Assembly (NCBI GenBank): GCA_947448695.1
Contig: CANFOL010000020.1
Coordinates: forward strand, 1-37,037
Reading direction: 5' to 3'
Source of the DNA: Burkholderiaceae bacterium
GTDB lineage: Bacteria > Pseudomonadota > Gammaproteobacteria > Burkholderiales > Burkholderiaceae
Length of the DNA: 37,037 nucleotides
The notes under the pieces were generated by a model that was given only the letters and a program-made list of their open reading frames with translations, made no database searches and had not been told where the DNA came from. Shown in pieces: positions 9,420-17,845 of the stretch; positions within the stretch are counted from its first letter, which is position 1; each line of letters begins with the position of its first letter. A program made the translations under genes and the position numbers.

Positions 9420-10472
9420 TTAGCGCTGCAAAATTTCACTAATGAAATCAATCAATTTATTTGGTATGACGGCCTCTAGTGGAACAACCCAAATTCGGTC
9501 ATCTTGTAGATCTTTACATTTTACGGCATCTTTTTCGGTCATGAAAATTACATCGATTGCACTTGGCGGATATTGATTCCAATTGAAGGATGATAAATTC
9601 GCATGATCCTCAAGAGCTTGGCATTCAATATCCAGGCCTAAGTCTCTCAAAGGCTTAAAAAACTTCTCAGGAGCGGCAATTCCAGCAACGGCTAAGATAC
9701 GTTTTCCAGACCAACTTTTAAGATCTTGAGTTACAGCAGGATTGATTAACTGGTATGCATGTGGCATGTAACACGGGATTAGAAAATGCTGTGGCGCGGG
9801 TACTAAATCATGCATGGATGCATCATGATCGGTGCTTATAATCTTCATATCTAGAGTAATATCTCTAGCTCTTGTAGTTGGTTCACGAAGTGGACCAGCC
9901 GGTAAAAGAAGTTCGTTTCCTTCGCCTCGAGCATCACGAACAATGATTTCAATATCTTTACCGCCATGCCTTGCAGCTTGTCTACCCAAAGCATAATGTT
10001 GTAGACCGTCGTCACTAATGATGACATCGCAAGAGGTATATTTTTCGAGCAGATGCTGACCAACTAAGAAACGATTGGAACCTATCCAAACTGGAATCTG
10101 CAAAGACTGCAGATGAAGTGCCATTAGAAGTGCTTCGTCACCAACTGCTACAGCTTGGTCAGTCGTGAAAACTTCTTTTGTTTGATCACTGCTGAGTTGA
10201 GAACGATAACCACGCGTCATGACCCCAGGCTGAAAGCCTTTATGCTGGAGTGCCCGAGCCAAAGCAATGACGCACGGCGTTTTGCCAGTGCCGCCGACAC
10301 GAATATTACCAATAAAGATGACGGGTACAGGTAACTGCTGACTCGGTAATAGCTTGATTTGGAAAAGCAATTTTCTAATACGAGTCACTAAACCGTATAT
10401 GCATGAAAGTGGCCACAGAAGGTAAGCGACGAGCCCTTTTGATTCCCAAAACTTTGGAGCTTGCAGTTGCAT
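9420..10472 (-). CDS. lpxK: Tetraacyldisaccharide 4'-kinase LpxK
   Basis: Phosphorylates the 4' position of the lipid A disaccharide at the inner membrane using ATP. The P-loop GNIRVGGTGKTP lies at residues 55-66. The DDGLQHY motif (about 154-160) and the HHAEI-equivalent region near EDHANLSS are also visible. The first 35 residues include the usual hydrophobic membrane-associating segment. Length 350 is normal. It follows exbD after nine bases with only a weak ribosome site, consistent with coupled translation in the exbB-exbD-lpxK-ycaR-kdsB cluster. Confidence 0.96.
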   Translation of the reverse strand: MQLQAPKFWESKGLVAYLLWPLSCIYGLVTRIRKLLFQIKLLPSQQLPVPVIFIGNIRVGGTGKTPCVIALARALQHKGFQPGVMTRGYRSQLSSDQTKEVFTTDQAVAVGDEALLMALHLQSLQIPVWIGSNRFLVGQHLLEKYTSCDVIISDDGLQHYALGRQAARHGGKDIEIIVRDARGEGNELLLPAGPLREPTTRARDITLDMKIISTDHDASMHDLVPAPQHFLIPCYMPHAYQLINPAVTQDLKSWSGKRILAVAGIAAPEKFFKPLRDLGLDIECQALEDHANLSSFNWNQYPPSAIDVIFMTEKDAVKCKDLQDDRIWVVPLEAVIPNKLIDFISEILQR

Positions 10473-10481
10473 AGGATCTGC

Positions 10482-10973
10482 TTACCTTTTTTTAGGATTA
10501 GCCTGAGTATCTTGTGTTGCAAAAACAATATTGTTTAACCCTGCTTGACTAGCAATCTCTAGAACTTGCATCACAGCTTGATGCGATGCTTTGGCATCGG
10601 CTGAAATGACGATCCTGAGGGTATCGATATTGGCTTCATTATTTTGCATTACTTGATTTTTGATGTGACTGATTTTTTCTGCGAGAGCACTGGTTTCGAC
10701 CACATTACCATTTAAGGCATATTTACCATCTTTGCTCACAGCCACACGGATTTCTTTCACAATACTCGCAGAGTTTTCACCTGCAACGCTTGGCAAAGTA
10801 ATAGAAAGCTCTTGATATTGTGTGAAGGTAGTTGAAATCATTAAAAAAATTAAGATTACAAGTAGCACATCAATAAAAGGAATTAAATTAATTTCTGGCG
10901 CAAGATGAGCAATATCTTGACGATCTGAGTCGCCTGTCTTTGGATAATCGAGAAGTGGTCGATGTTCGAGCAT
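10482..10973 (-). CDS. exbD: ExbD/TolR-family biopolymer transport protein
   Basis: Proton-channel subunit that pairs with the ExbB-like protein encoded just upstream. A single membrane helix (about 32-52) contains the key acidic residue Asp35 in IPFIDVLLVILIFLM. A periplasmic domain follows, and the tail is charged (ANPKKR). The 163 residues are slightly longer than typical ExbD. The ATG overlaps the exbB stop by one base (TAATG). No tonB lies next to it. The position in front of lpxK is widespread in Burkholderiales, so it may serve TonB in general or an envelope process; the sequence cannot tell which. Confidence 0.9.
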   Translation of the reverse strand: MLEHRPLLDYPKTGDSDRQDIAHLAPEINLIPFIDVLLVILIFLMISTTFTQYQELSITLPSVAGENSASIVKEIRVAVSKDGKYALNGNVVETSALAEKISHIKNQVMQNNEANIDTLRIVISADAKASHQAVMQVLEIASQAGLNNIVFATQDTQANPKKR

Positions 10974-11587
10974 TACTGAGGAAACATGTTTTTCAAGAGC
11001 ACACGCGTTGCCTCATTGAACTCATTGGCACGAGCATCAGCCAAGTTCCGTAAATAGCGCCAACCTGCAAGGGCAGGAATTGCGATGAGAAGTCCAAAAG
11101 CCGTGTTGTACAAAGCCATCGAAATGCCTTGCGCCAATTGTTGGGGTGAGCCAGTGGTGCCTTGACTACCAAAAATTTCAATCATTCCAAGCACAGTTCC
11201 AAACAAGCCCATCAGTGGAGCTATGGTCGCAATGGTGGCTAGGGTATGGAGGTATTGATTAAGACGAGCTAATATCGGTGATGCAGTATCTCGCATGAGT
11301 TCTAAGCATTGCAATTGACCAGCTTTACTCATAAAAGCAGCAAGTCCTTGAGAAAGGATGTTTCCTAAGGGAGAGGAAAGTCCCAAATCTTCCAAATCAG
11401 AAGAAGCGAGAGTTTGTCCAATATGAATTTTTCTTAAATATGTAAGTGCTTGCTCTAGGTCTTTCGGAGGAGAGAGTTTATTTTTTCTTAAAAACCAGAG
11501 TCTTTCGAGGATGATTGCAAGACCAACCAATGAAATAAAAAGAAGGGGCCAAATGGTCCACCCTGAAGCTGAAATAATTGTTAACAT
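10973..11587 (-). CDS. exbB: ExbB/TolQ/MotA-family proton channel protein
   Basis: Inner-membrane proton channel subunit, paralogous to the TolQ of this window. Membrane segments are at about 5-27, 117-140 (ATIATIAPLMGLFGTVLGMIEIF region) and 155-177 (ALYNTAFGLLIAIPALAGW). The cytosolic loop is short compared with TolQ. Length 204 fits ExbB2-type proteins. It is the first gene of its unit and diverges from xseA over the longest intergenic region of the window. Assignment to ExbB rather than TolQ rests on the separate full tol operon and the lpxK neighbourhood. Confidence 0.9.
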   Translation of the reverse strand: MLTIISASGWTIWPLLFISLVGLAIILERLWFLRKNKLSPPKDLEQALTYLRKIHIGQTLASSDLEDLGLSSPLGNILSQGLAAFMSKAGQLQCLELMRDTASPILARLNQYLHTLATIATIAPLMGLFGTVLGMIEIFGSQGTTGSPQQLAQGISMALYNTAFGLLIAIPALAGWRYLRNLADARANEFNEATRVLLKNMFPQ

Positions 11588-11842
11588 AGCTACACTTTAC
11601 TAGATTTATCTGTGGATAACCCTGTGCAAAACTTTTAAATAAAAAAAATTTAATCCTTGAAAATGTCACAAATCAGTGTTAATTGAAACCAATCAAAAAA
11701 TAAAAACCCATTAAAAACAAATACTTACATATTTAATACAAATTTATGTCAATTTTAACCTCCAAACTCCTTGCATTTAAATAGGCTGTGGACATTTTTA
11801 CCCCTAAGACCCCTATAAAATCAACATTTACACCTTAAGACC
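11588..11842. other. Divergent AT-rich intergenic region with DnaA-box-like sites
   Basis: The longest gene-free stretch (255 bases), between exbB (minus) and xseA (plus). It is strongly AT-rich and contains A and T runs. A perfect DnaA box TTATCCACA lies on the minus strand at 11611-11619. A two-mismatch version, ATGTCCACA, lies on the minus strand at 11787-11795. No open frame with a ribosome site and no RNA-like hairpin was seen. It must hold both divergent promoters. Confidence 0.6.
11789..11819 (+). promoter_or_regulatory. Possible xseA promoter
   Basis: TGGACA (11789-11794) and TATAAA (11814-11819) are 19 bases apart, with the xseA ATG 23 bases beyond the -10 element. The short leader leaves little room for a ribosome site, and only a weak TAAGA precedes the ATG. 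The second DnaA-box-like sequence overlaps the -35 element. Confidence 0.35.
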
Positions 11843-13048
11843 ATGGAATTTAAAAGCGAAATCCTGACAGTTGGCCAACTGAATGAGGCAATATCAAGCC
11901 TGATTAGCGCTTCTTTTGATACTCTTTGGGTGCGAGGGGAGATTTCTAACTTTAAGAGTTATCCTAGCGGTCATTGGTATTTCAAATTAAAGGATGAACA
12001 AAGCCAAATTAATGGGGTGATGTTCAAGGGGCGAAACTTTTCCGTTGATTTTCAGCCAAAAGATGGTGATCAGGTTGAGGTTGGGGCACAAGTAGGTTTT
12101 TATGCCGCTAGAGGCGATATGCAATTGACAGTGCAGCAAATGCGTAAGGCTGGGGCAGGCGCACTTTTTGAAGCTTTCATGAAACTCAAGGCCAAACTAG
12201 AAAAAGAAGGGCTCTTTGATGCGGCAAATAAAAAAGATATCCCTTTGCATCCAAAGGCTATCGGAATCATTACATCGACCCAAGCAGCGGCTCTAAAAGA
12301 TGTTTTAACTACCTTAGCTAGAAGAGCTAGTCACATCCCGGTGATAATTTACCCAAGCCTTGTTCAAGGGCCAGAGGCGGCACCAGGTATGATTCAGGCT
12401 CTCGCACAAGCCCAGAAAAGCAATCAAGTAGATCTTCTTTTATTAGTAAGAGGTGGTGGCAGCATTGAAGATCTATGGGCCTTTAATGATGAACAATTAG
12501 CTTATGCGATTGCCAGTTCTAGCATTCCCATTATTTCTGGCGTTGGGCACGAAACGGATTTCACCATTGCCGATTTTGTAGCTGATTTACGAGCCCCCAC
12601 TCCGACAGCTGCGGCTGAGATGGCGACCCCTGATCGATTGGAGTTATTACGTCAAATACAGGGATATGCTGATTTTATGCAGCGCATGATGAGACAAAAG
12701 CTGGAGCGTGAAGCACAACGCTTAGATCAATTGAGCTTGCGCTTACAACACGCAATTCCGAATCCAGCCCAAATGCGTCAACGGCAAAATCAGTTACAAG
12801 ATCGCTTAGCGCGTGTTTGGCAGGAGAAACTTCGTTATTGGCGTCAACAACAAGAGCACTATTTGTTTCAAATTGAAACCCTAAGCCCAAAGCGTACTCT
12901 CGAGCGAGGTTACTCACTCATCCTGGATGAAACACAGGCAATTCGAAACCCAAAGGATTTACAAACGGAAAAAACCTACACTTTAGCAATGGCGAAAGGA
13001 AGTGCGCAGATGACAATCAAGTCAATTGAAATATCATCTGATGAGTAA
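11843..13048 (+). CDS. xseA: Exodeoxyribonuclease VII large subunit XseA
   Basis: Catalytic subunit of exonuclease VII, which degrades single-stranded DNA in repair and recombination. The N-terminal OB-fold (about 1-100) starts with the family pattern LTVGQLNEAI, then SFDTLWVRGEISNF and GHWYFKLKD. The nuclease core contains GIITSTQAAALKDVL, the LLLVRGGGSIEDLWAFNDE motif and the SGVGHETDFTIADFVADLRAPTPTAAAE motif. A long coiled-coil follows (about 265-355). The tail has the LERGYSLILD element. At 401 residues it is a little shorter than E. coli XseA (about 456). The small subunit gene xseB is not adjacent. Confidence 0.96.
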   Translation: MEFKSEILTVGQLNEAISSLISASFDTLWVRGEISNFKSYPSGHWYFKLKDEQSQINGVMFKGRNFSVDFQPKDGDQVEVGAQVGFYAARGDMQLTVQQMRKAGAGALFEAFMKLKAKLEKEGLFDAANKKDIPLHPKAIGIITSTQAAALKDVLTTLARRASHIPVIIYPSLVQGPEAAPGMIQALAQAQKSNQVDLLLLVRGGGSIEDLWAFNDEQLAYAIASSSIPIISGVGHETDFTIADFVADLRAPTPTAAAEMATPDRLELLRQIQGYADFMQRMMRQKLEREAQRLDQLSLRLQHAIPNPAQMRQRQNQLQDRLARVWQEKLRYWRQQQEHYLFQIETLSPKRTLERGYSLILDETQAIRNPKDLQTEKTYTLAMAKGSAQMTIKSIEISSDE

Positions 13049-13145
13049 ATCGTGAAAACTGTAATAATTGTAAAAAAATGCAAGCTTCAAAATATCTGCT
13101 TAAAATGATTTTATTAATTGATTGATTTAACCCCTAGGAGAAGAC

Positions 13146-13724
13146 ATGGAACACGCATTACCAACCCTGCCATATGCATTAGACGCGCTAGCGCCACACA
13201 TCTCAAAAGAAACTTTAGAGTTTCACTATGGCAAGCATCATCAGACTTATGTAACTAACCTGAATAACTTACAAAAAGGTACAGAGTTTGAAAATTTGAG
13301 CTTGGAAGAAATCGTGAAGAAATCAAGTGGTGGAATTTTTAACAATGCTGCACAAGTGTGGAACCACACTTTTTACTGGATGGGTCTCAAGCCACAAGGC
13401 GGTGGAGCACCTACAGGCGCCTTAGCAGATGCCATCAATGTAAAATGGGGCTCGTTTGACAAGTTTAAAGAAGAGTTTACAAAATGTGCTGTTGGTACAT
13501 TTGGTTCTGGTTGGGCATGGTTAGTCAAAAAAGCAGATGGTAGCTTAGATTTAGTATCTACTAGCAATGCAGGTACACCACTCACAACTGACGCAAAGCC
13601 TTTATTAACCTGCGATGTATGGGAACATGCTTACTATGTCGATTACCGTAATGCACGTCCTAAATATGTAGAGTCTTTTTGGAATCTCGTGAACTGGGAT
13701 TTTGCTGCAGCAAATTTTAAGTAA
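13146..13724 (+). CDS. sodB: Superoxide dismutase, Fe type
   Basis: Converts superoxide to oxygen and hydrogen peroxide; cytosolic. The four metal ligands are visible at the expected positions: H27, H74, D157 and H161. The [11 protein letters not shown] context and Q70 near the metal favour iron over manganese. The 192 residues match SodB of E. coli. An AGGAGAA ribosome site precedes the ATG. The gene stands alone between xseA and convergent murB. Its transcript can end at a strong terminator located inside the murB coding region (see separate entry). Confidence 0.97.
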   Translation: MEHALPTLPYALDALAPHISKETLEFHYGKHHQTYVTNLNNLQKGTEFENLSLEEIVKKSSGGIFNNAAQVWNHTFYWMGLKPQGGGAPTGALADAINVKWGSFDKFKEEFTKCAVGTFGSGWAWLVKKADGSLDLVSTSNAGTPLTTDAKPLLTCDVWEHAYYVDYRNARPKYVESFWNLVNWDFAAANFK

Positions 13725-13736
13725 TTATTCCGCCTA

Positions 13737-14774
13737 TCAATTAGGCATCAAAATAGGTTCTTGAGTTAAATCCACGCCATAAACGGCGTGGATTTTTTCT
13801 TTGATGAGGTTTGCCAAAGTAAGGATTTCTGGGCCTGTACCCTCACCATGATTCACAAGCACTAGAGCTTGTTTTTCGTAAACACCGACATTGCCTTGTC
13901 GAAACCCTTTAAAGCCACATTGATCGATTAGCCATCCTGCGGCTAATTTATAAAGTGTTTCCCCATTCACGCAGTCACCCGGGTAAGCAATCAGTTGCGG
14001 AAATTTTTCCTGAAGGGCTAGGTAAGTCGCTTGATTGACTTGAGGGTTATGAAAAAAGCTTCCAGCATTTCCTAAGGACTTTGGATTAGGCAGTTTATTA
14101 CCCCGAATTTTGCAGACGGCTTCAAAAATATCGAGTGCAGATGGTGCGGGTTGATGCAGGAAATAATTGGCAAGTTCAGCATATTGAAGATTGGCGTGCC
14201 ATATTTTTGGAATCGCAAAGCGAACTTGGGTAACGATGTAGCGCTTGGGGTAATCTTTAAAGATACTATGCCGATAAGTAAATTGACAGTCTTGGTGAGA
14301 TAAAGTTTGCCATTCTTGATCATTGCCCAAGTGCTGAAGATCAAGTACTTCAACAGAATCAATCCAAGAGGCCACTTCAGTGCCATAAGCGCCAATGTTT
14401 TGAATCGGAGCAGCGCCGCAGGTTCCCGGAATTAAGGCAAGATTTTCTAGGCCTGGGCAATGATTTTCAAGAGACCAAGCAACAAAATCATGCCAGTTTT
14501 CACCTGCAGCAACATCGATAAAGGTGTGTGTCGCAGATTGGTGGACAATGGACTTGCCAAGCAACTCAAGATGTATTGTAAGACCCGGCAAATCTTCCCT
14601 TAAAAGAACATTACTGCCACCACCGAGAACTTGGAAAGGCATTTGATGAGATTTGGCGTAAGCAAGAGCTTCAAGAAGATCTTGCGTATGATGAACACGT
14701 ACAAATTCTTTTGCTTTGACATCAAAACCAAAAGAATTCAACGATTTGAGAGGAAAATTGAATAATATTTGCAC
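13737..14774 (-). CDS. murB: UDP-N-acetylenolpyruvoylglucosamine reductase MurB
   Basis: FAD/NADPH enzyme that forms UDP-MurNAc in peptidoglycan precursor synthesis; cytosolic. It is the long (type I, E. coli-like) form at 345 residues. The FAD site is marked by [10 protein letters not shown] (about 49-58) and [17 protein letters not shown] (about 115-131). Catalytic residues are in YRHSIFK (Tyr/Arg), [10 protein letters not shown] (Ser) and the C-terminal EPILMPN (Glu). It converges with sodB with a 12-base gap. The last part of its coding region doubles as the sodB terminator. It diverges from the YajQ-family gene. Confidence 0.97.
   Translation of the reverse strand: MQILFNFPLKSLNSFGFDVKAKEFVRVHHTQDLLEALAYAKSHQMPFQVLGGGSNVLLREDLPGLTIHLELLGKSIVHQSATHTFIDVAAGENWHDFVAWSLENHCPGLENLALIPGTCGAAPIQNIGAYGTEVASWIDSVEVLDLQHLGNDQEWQTLSHQDCQFTYRHSIFKDYPKRYIVTQVRFAIPKIWHANLQYAELANYFLHQPAPSALDIFEAVCKIRGNKLPNPKSLGNAGSFFHNPQVNQATYLALQEKFPQLIAYPGDCVNGETLYKLAAGWLIDQCGFKGFRQGNVGVYEKQALVLVNHGEGTGPEILTLANLIKEKIHAVYGVDLTQEPILMPN
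13768..13798 (+). terminator. Rho-independent terminator for sodB, inside murB
   Basis: A perfect 11-base-pair stem (AAATCCACGCC at 13768-13778 pairs with 13785-13795) closes a six-base loop and runs into a T tract ending at 13798. On the plus strand this is a textbook intrinsic terminator 44 bases after the sodB stop. On the minus strand the stem is preceded, not followed, by the U-rich side, so it should act only on sodB transcription. Confidence 0.88.
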
Positions 14775-14818
14775 AGAGAGATATTATTACTGAATTCATT
14801 TACAGAAGGAGAAATTCG

Positions 14819-15304
14819 ATGCCATCATTCGATGTTGTTTCAGAACCAGATATGGTTGAAGTTAAAAACGCCCTAGAACAGGCCAATAAAGAGATTTCGA
14901 CACGATTCGATTTTAAGGGGTCTGATGCCAGAGTTGAGCTCAAGGAACAAGAGCTCACGATGTTTGCTGACGATGATTTCAAATTGGCTCAAGTCAAAGA
15001 TGTTTTGCTGAATAAAATGGCAAAACGTCAGGTGGATGTACGTTTTTTAAAAGACGGAAAAAAAGATAAAATTTCTGGCGATAAAATGAAGCAACTTGTA
15101 GAGATTCAAAAAGGTATCCAAGGTGATTTAGCTAAAAAAATCATTCGCGTGATTAAAGATAGCAAAATCAAAGTTCAGGCAAGTATTCAAGGGGATGCCG
15201 TTCGAGTCACTGGAACTAAAAGAGATGACTTACAGGCAACGATGGCGCTGCTTCGTAAAGAGGTACCAGAGTCACCGCTGAACTTTAATAACTTCAGAGA
15301 CTAA
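14819..15304 (+). CDS. YajQ-family nucleotide-binding protein
   Basis: Small cytosolic protein of the YajQ (UPF0234) family, reported in some bacteria to bind cyclic di-GMP or nucleotides. The N terminus [21 protein letters not shown] and the block [15 protein letters not shown] (about 36-50) are strongly conserved family features. Also conserved is the mid region [17 protein letters not shown] and the ending [12 protein letters not shown]. Length 161 is standard. GAAGGAG precedes the ATG. It diverges from murB over 44 bases and meets the AEC transporter tail-to-tail three bases later. The biological role here is unknown. Confidence 0.95.
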   Translation: MPSFDVVSEPDMVEVKNALEQANKEISTRFDFKGSDARVELKEQELTMFADDDFKLAQVKDVLLNKMAKRQVDVRFLKDGKKDKISGDKMKQLVEIQKGIQGDLAKKIIRVIKDSKIKVQASIQGDAVRVTGTKRDDLQATMALLRKEVPESPLNFNNFRD

Positions 15305-15307
15305 AGT

Positions 15308-16240
15308 TTATTTAGCGAGATAAATCCAAAACGGAATCGTCACTGCAGCTAAAAGGGTCATCAAAGAAATGGTAACGGCCACGATGGATCCGTTACCACC
15401 CATGCGACTTGCCAGAACAAAAGCAGCATTGGCGGTTGGCATGCAGGCAAAGAGAACAGCATTGAACTTTTGCTCTGGTGGCAAATGAAGTAGGTTTGCG
15501 CCCAAGAGTGCAAGTGCCGGAAATGCAATTAATTTTAAAAAAGTCCAGTACATGACTAAAACACCATCTTTTTTCGTATTGACCCAACGCAGGCCAGCGC
15601 CGACACAAAGCAAGCCTAGGGGAATCGAGGCATTGCCTAACCTTGAAACATTGAGTTGAAGCATATCTGGCAAATGAAAACCTAAATAATTCAGAAACAA
15701 ACCTGAGGTAGTAGCAATCACAAAAGGGTTTTTAATAATTTCCCATAAGGTGTTTTGACCCGTTCGATGCGCGAGACTAAAAACAGATAAAGCATTCGAT
15801 ATTGGCACTAGACAAGCGATGGTGATTGCCATGAGCTCTAGGCCCGGAGCATCTAATATACGAGTAGCTACGGCTAGAACAATATAGGTATTAAATCGAA
15901 AGGTGGTTTGAATCCCAGAAACAAGATTGATTGGATCTGGTGAAAACAACCATCGCGCACAATAGGCTAAAAGACCCATGATGCTCATACAAAAAGCCAA
16001 GAGACACAGCATTAAAAAATTATCAGCCCAAACTAGTTTTGCATTAATCGCCGCATTAAATAAAAGACAGGGAAATAATACCCAATAGACTAATTTTTCT
16101 ACGCCATCCCAAATCGATTGATTGATTAATGTATAGCGATTAATGCACCATGCCAATAAAATCAGCATAAAATCAGGAAGAAGAATAAAGGCGGTATTCA
16201 AAAGAAAATTGTAAGGTCGATGAAGAAAATCAATGAACAA
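15308..16240 (-). CDS. AEC-family (auxin efflux carrier-like) transporter
   Basis: Integral membrane permease of the auxin-efflux-carrier family, whose bacterial members move dicarboxylates such as malate or are uncharacterised. Nine to ten hydrophobic segments span the protein. The second half carries the family-like FLNYLGFHLPDML and GLLCVGAGLRW stretches and ends ATIPFWIYLAK. The longest frame starts at a TTG at 16240, which would overlap the divergent xerD start by 21 bases. A second TTG at 16201 (MNTAFILLPDF) avoids the overlap and resembles the usual AEC N terminus. Neither has a ribosome site, so the start is uncertain. Substrate unknown. Confidence 0.85.
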   Translation of the reverse strand: MFIDFLHRPYNFLLNTAFILLPDFMLILLAWCINRYTLINQSIWDGVEKLVYWVLFPCLLFNAAINAKLVWADNFLMLCLLAFCMSIMGLLAYCARWLFSPDPINLVSGIQTTFRFNTYIVLAVATRILDAPGLELMAITIACLVPISNALSVFSLAHRTGQNTLWEIIKNPFVIATTSGLFLNYLGFHLPDMLQLNVSRLGNASIPLGLLCVGAGLRWVNTKKDGVLVMYWTFLKLIAFPALALLGANLLHLPPEQKFNAVLFACMPTANAAFVLASRMGGNGSIVAVTISLMTLLAAVTIPFWIYLAK

Positions 16241-17146
16241 TCGCCTATTTTACGGCAAAGCACAGATTACATTGGTAGCTTTGTCGATGCCCTATGGTTA
16301 GAGGATGGACTGTCTAAAAATACACTTGAAGCATATCGAAGTGATTTAGAGATTTTTGCTCAGTGGCTTGAGAAGATATATCAAAAAAATATTATACAAA
16401 CCACGACCGTTGAAATCACCGATTTTATGGCCAAGCGAAGAGCTGATAAAGCCACATCCGCCAATCGACGATTAACCGTTTTAAAAAGATTTTTTCGTTA
16501 CATGATTCGGCAAAACTTACTGATGGAAGATCCCTGCATCAATTTAAGACCTGCTAAACAAGCGATGAGATTTCCGACTAGTTTGACAGAGTCTCAGATT
16601 GAGGCATTACTCCAAGCGCCGGACGTACAAGAGGATTTAGGACTTCGTGATCGCGCGATGATTGAGCTAATGTACGCTAGTGGCTTAAGGGTCTCCGAGA
16701 TCATTCACCTCAAGCTCATTCATTTACGTTTAAATGAAGGGATTATTCATATTATTGGTGGTAAAGGGAATAAAGAGCGCCTTGTTCCTTTTGGCGGTGA
16801 AGCTGCACAGTGGATACAACAATATCTAGAACAAGCAAGACCAGGCTTACTCGAGCATCAAACGAGTGAATATTTATTTATAGGTCGACATACAGCGAAT
16901 TGTTTAACTCGCCAGGCATTTTGGTATGTCATCAAAAGATATGCTGTGATTGCAGGCATACCGGGGCATTTGTCCCCGCACACCCTAAGACACGCTTTTG
17001 CGACGCATTTACTGAATCATGGAGCAGACTTAAGAGTGGTTCAACTATTATTAGGGCATGCGGATATTTCGACTACACAAATTTACACGCATATTGCAAG
17101 AGAGCGTTTAAAGAATATTCATCAACAACATCACCCTCGAGGATGA
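16220..17146 (+). CDS. xerD: Site-specific tyrosine recombinase XerD
   Basis: Recombinase that resolves chromosome dimers at dif together with XerC. The N-terminal SAM-like DNA-binding domain (about 17-105) contains GLSKNTLEAYRSDL. The catalytic domain has the full set R157, K182, H254, R257, H280 and nucleophile Y289. At 308 residues it is full length and intact, not a phage integrase remnant. Assignment to XerD rather than XerC rests on overall similarity and the ending ARERLKNIHQQHHPRG. plsY follows after one base. The start codon has an AAGG only three bases upstream, which is unusually close. Confidence 0.95.
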   Translation: MKKINEQSPILRQSTDYIGSFVDALWLEDGLSKNTLEAYRSDLEIFAQWLEKIYQKNIIQTTTVEITDFMAKRRADKATSANRRLTVLKRFFRYMIRQNLLMEDPCINLRPAKQAMRFPTSLTESQIEALLQAPDVQEDLGLRDRAMIELMYASGLRVSEIIHLKLIHLRLNEGIIHIIGGKGNKERLVPFGGEAAQWIQQYLEQARPGLLEHQTSEYLFIGRHTANCLTRQAFWYVIKRYAVIAGIPGHLSPHTLRHAFATHLLNHGADLRVVQLLLGHADISTTQIYTHIARERLKNIHQQHHPRG

Positions 17147-17147
17147 C

Positions 17148-17774
17148 ATGACTACATGGTTTGCAATAGCACTTATGATTGGATCGTACATTTTAGGATC
17201 TATATCCTTTGCAGTTTTAGTCAGTAAATTCATGGGTTTACCCAATCCATATTCATATGGGTCTGGAAACCCTGGAGCCACCAATGTGCTTCGGACAGGT
17301 AATAAAAAAGCAGCGATTTTGACTTTGCTTGGGGACGCTCTTAAAGGATTCGTTGCCGTCATGGTTGCTAAGAGCGTCGTTGATGATCAAGAAGCGATGC
17401 ATTGGGTAATCGCATGGGTAGCTTTTGCAGTTTTTTTAGGGCATGTATTTCCAGTGTTTCATCGCTTCAAAGGGGGTAAAGGGGTAGCGACTGCGGCTGG
17501 AGTTTTGTTTGGGATACATTGGATTTTAGGATTAGCCGCTTTGAGTACTTGGTTGATGATGGCCTTCTTTTTTCGATACTCATCATTAGCTGCCTTAACA
17601 ACTGCTATTTTTGCGCCCTTGTACGCCTATTTTTTGTTTTTTACAGCAAACACTGTTCACCAAGATGTGTGCATTGCAGTTTTAGGGATTGGGATCTTAC
17701 TCATTTGGCGACATCAATCTAATATTCAGAAATTAATGAATCGGACTGAAGGCAAAATCGGGCAAAAAAAGTAG
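17148..17774 (+). CDS. plsY: Acyl-phosphate glycerol-3-phosphate acyltransferase PlsY
   Basis: Inner-membrane enzyme that acylates glycerol-3-phosphate from acyl-phosphate, the first step of phospholipid synthesis. The three conserved cytosol-facing motifs are present: SGNPGATNVLR (about 39-49), GHVFPVFHRFKGGKGVATAAG (about 97-117) and a weaker third motif near the C terminus. About five membrane helices are seen. The 208 residues are normal. The ATG is one base after the xerD stop with GAGGA upstream, so the pair is co-transcribed. Confidence 0.96.
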   Translation: MTTWFAIALMIGSYILGSISFAVLVSKFMGLPNPYSYGSGNPGATNVLRTGNKKAAILTLLGDALKGFVAVMVAKSVVDDQEAMHWVIAWVAFAVFLGHVFPVFHRFKGGKGVATAAGVLFGIHWILGLAALSTWLMMAFFFRYSSLAALTTAIFAPLYAYFLFFTANTVHQDVCIAVLGIGILLIWRHQSNIQKLMNRTEGKIGQKK

Positions 17775-17845
17775 AAAAATGACATCACGAGAAATGTAAT
17801 GCATTTACTGCGACAATGGATGTATAACAATTTCTAACATTTAAT

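Noticed and set aside
10482..11587. exbB-exbD as a second tolQR operon
   Set aside because: A complete tol operon is present at 2046-5903; the lpxK neighbourhood and short ExbB loop favour ExbB/ExbD.
11588..11842. Replication origin suggested by AT-richness and a DnaA box
   Set aside because: Only two boxes, no dnaA/dnaN/rpmH neighbours and no 13-mer-like repeats.
13732..13746. GCCTA/TAGGC hairpin at the sodB-murB junction
   Set aside because: Five-pair stem with no T tract; the much stronger hairpin 30 bases further on explains sodB termination.
16220..17146. Phage or integron integrase marking a mobile element
   Set aside because: All XerD features and the housekeeping partner plsY are present; no att-like repeats or phage genes nearby.
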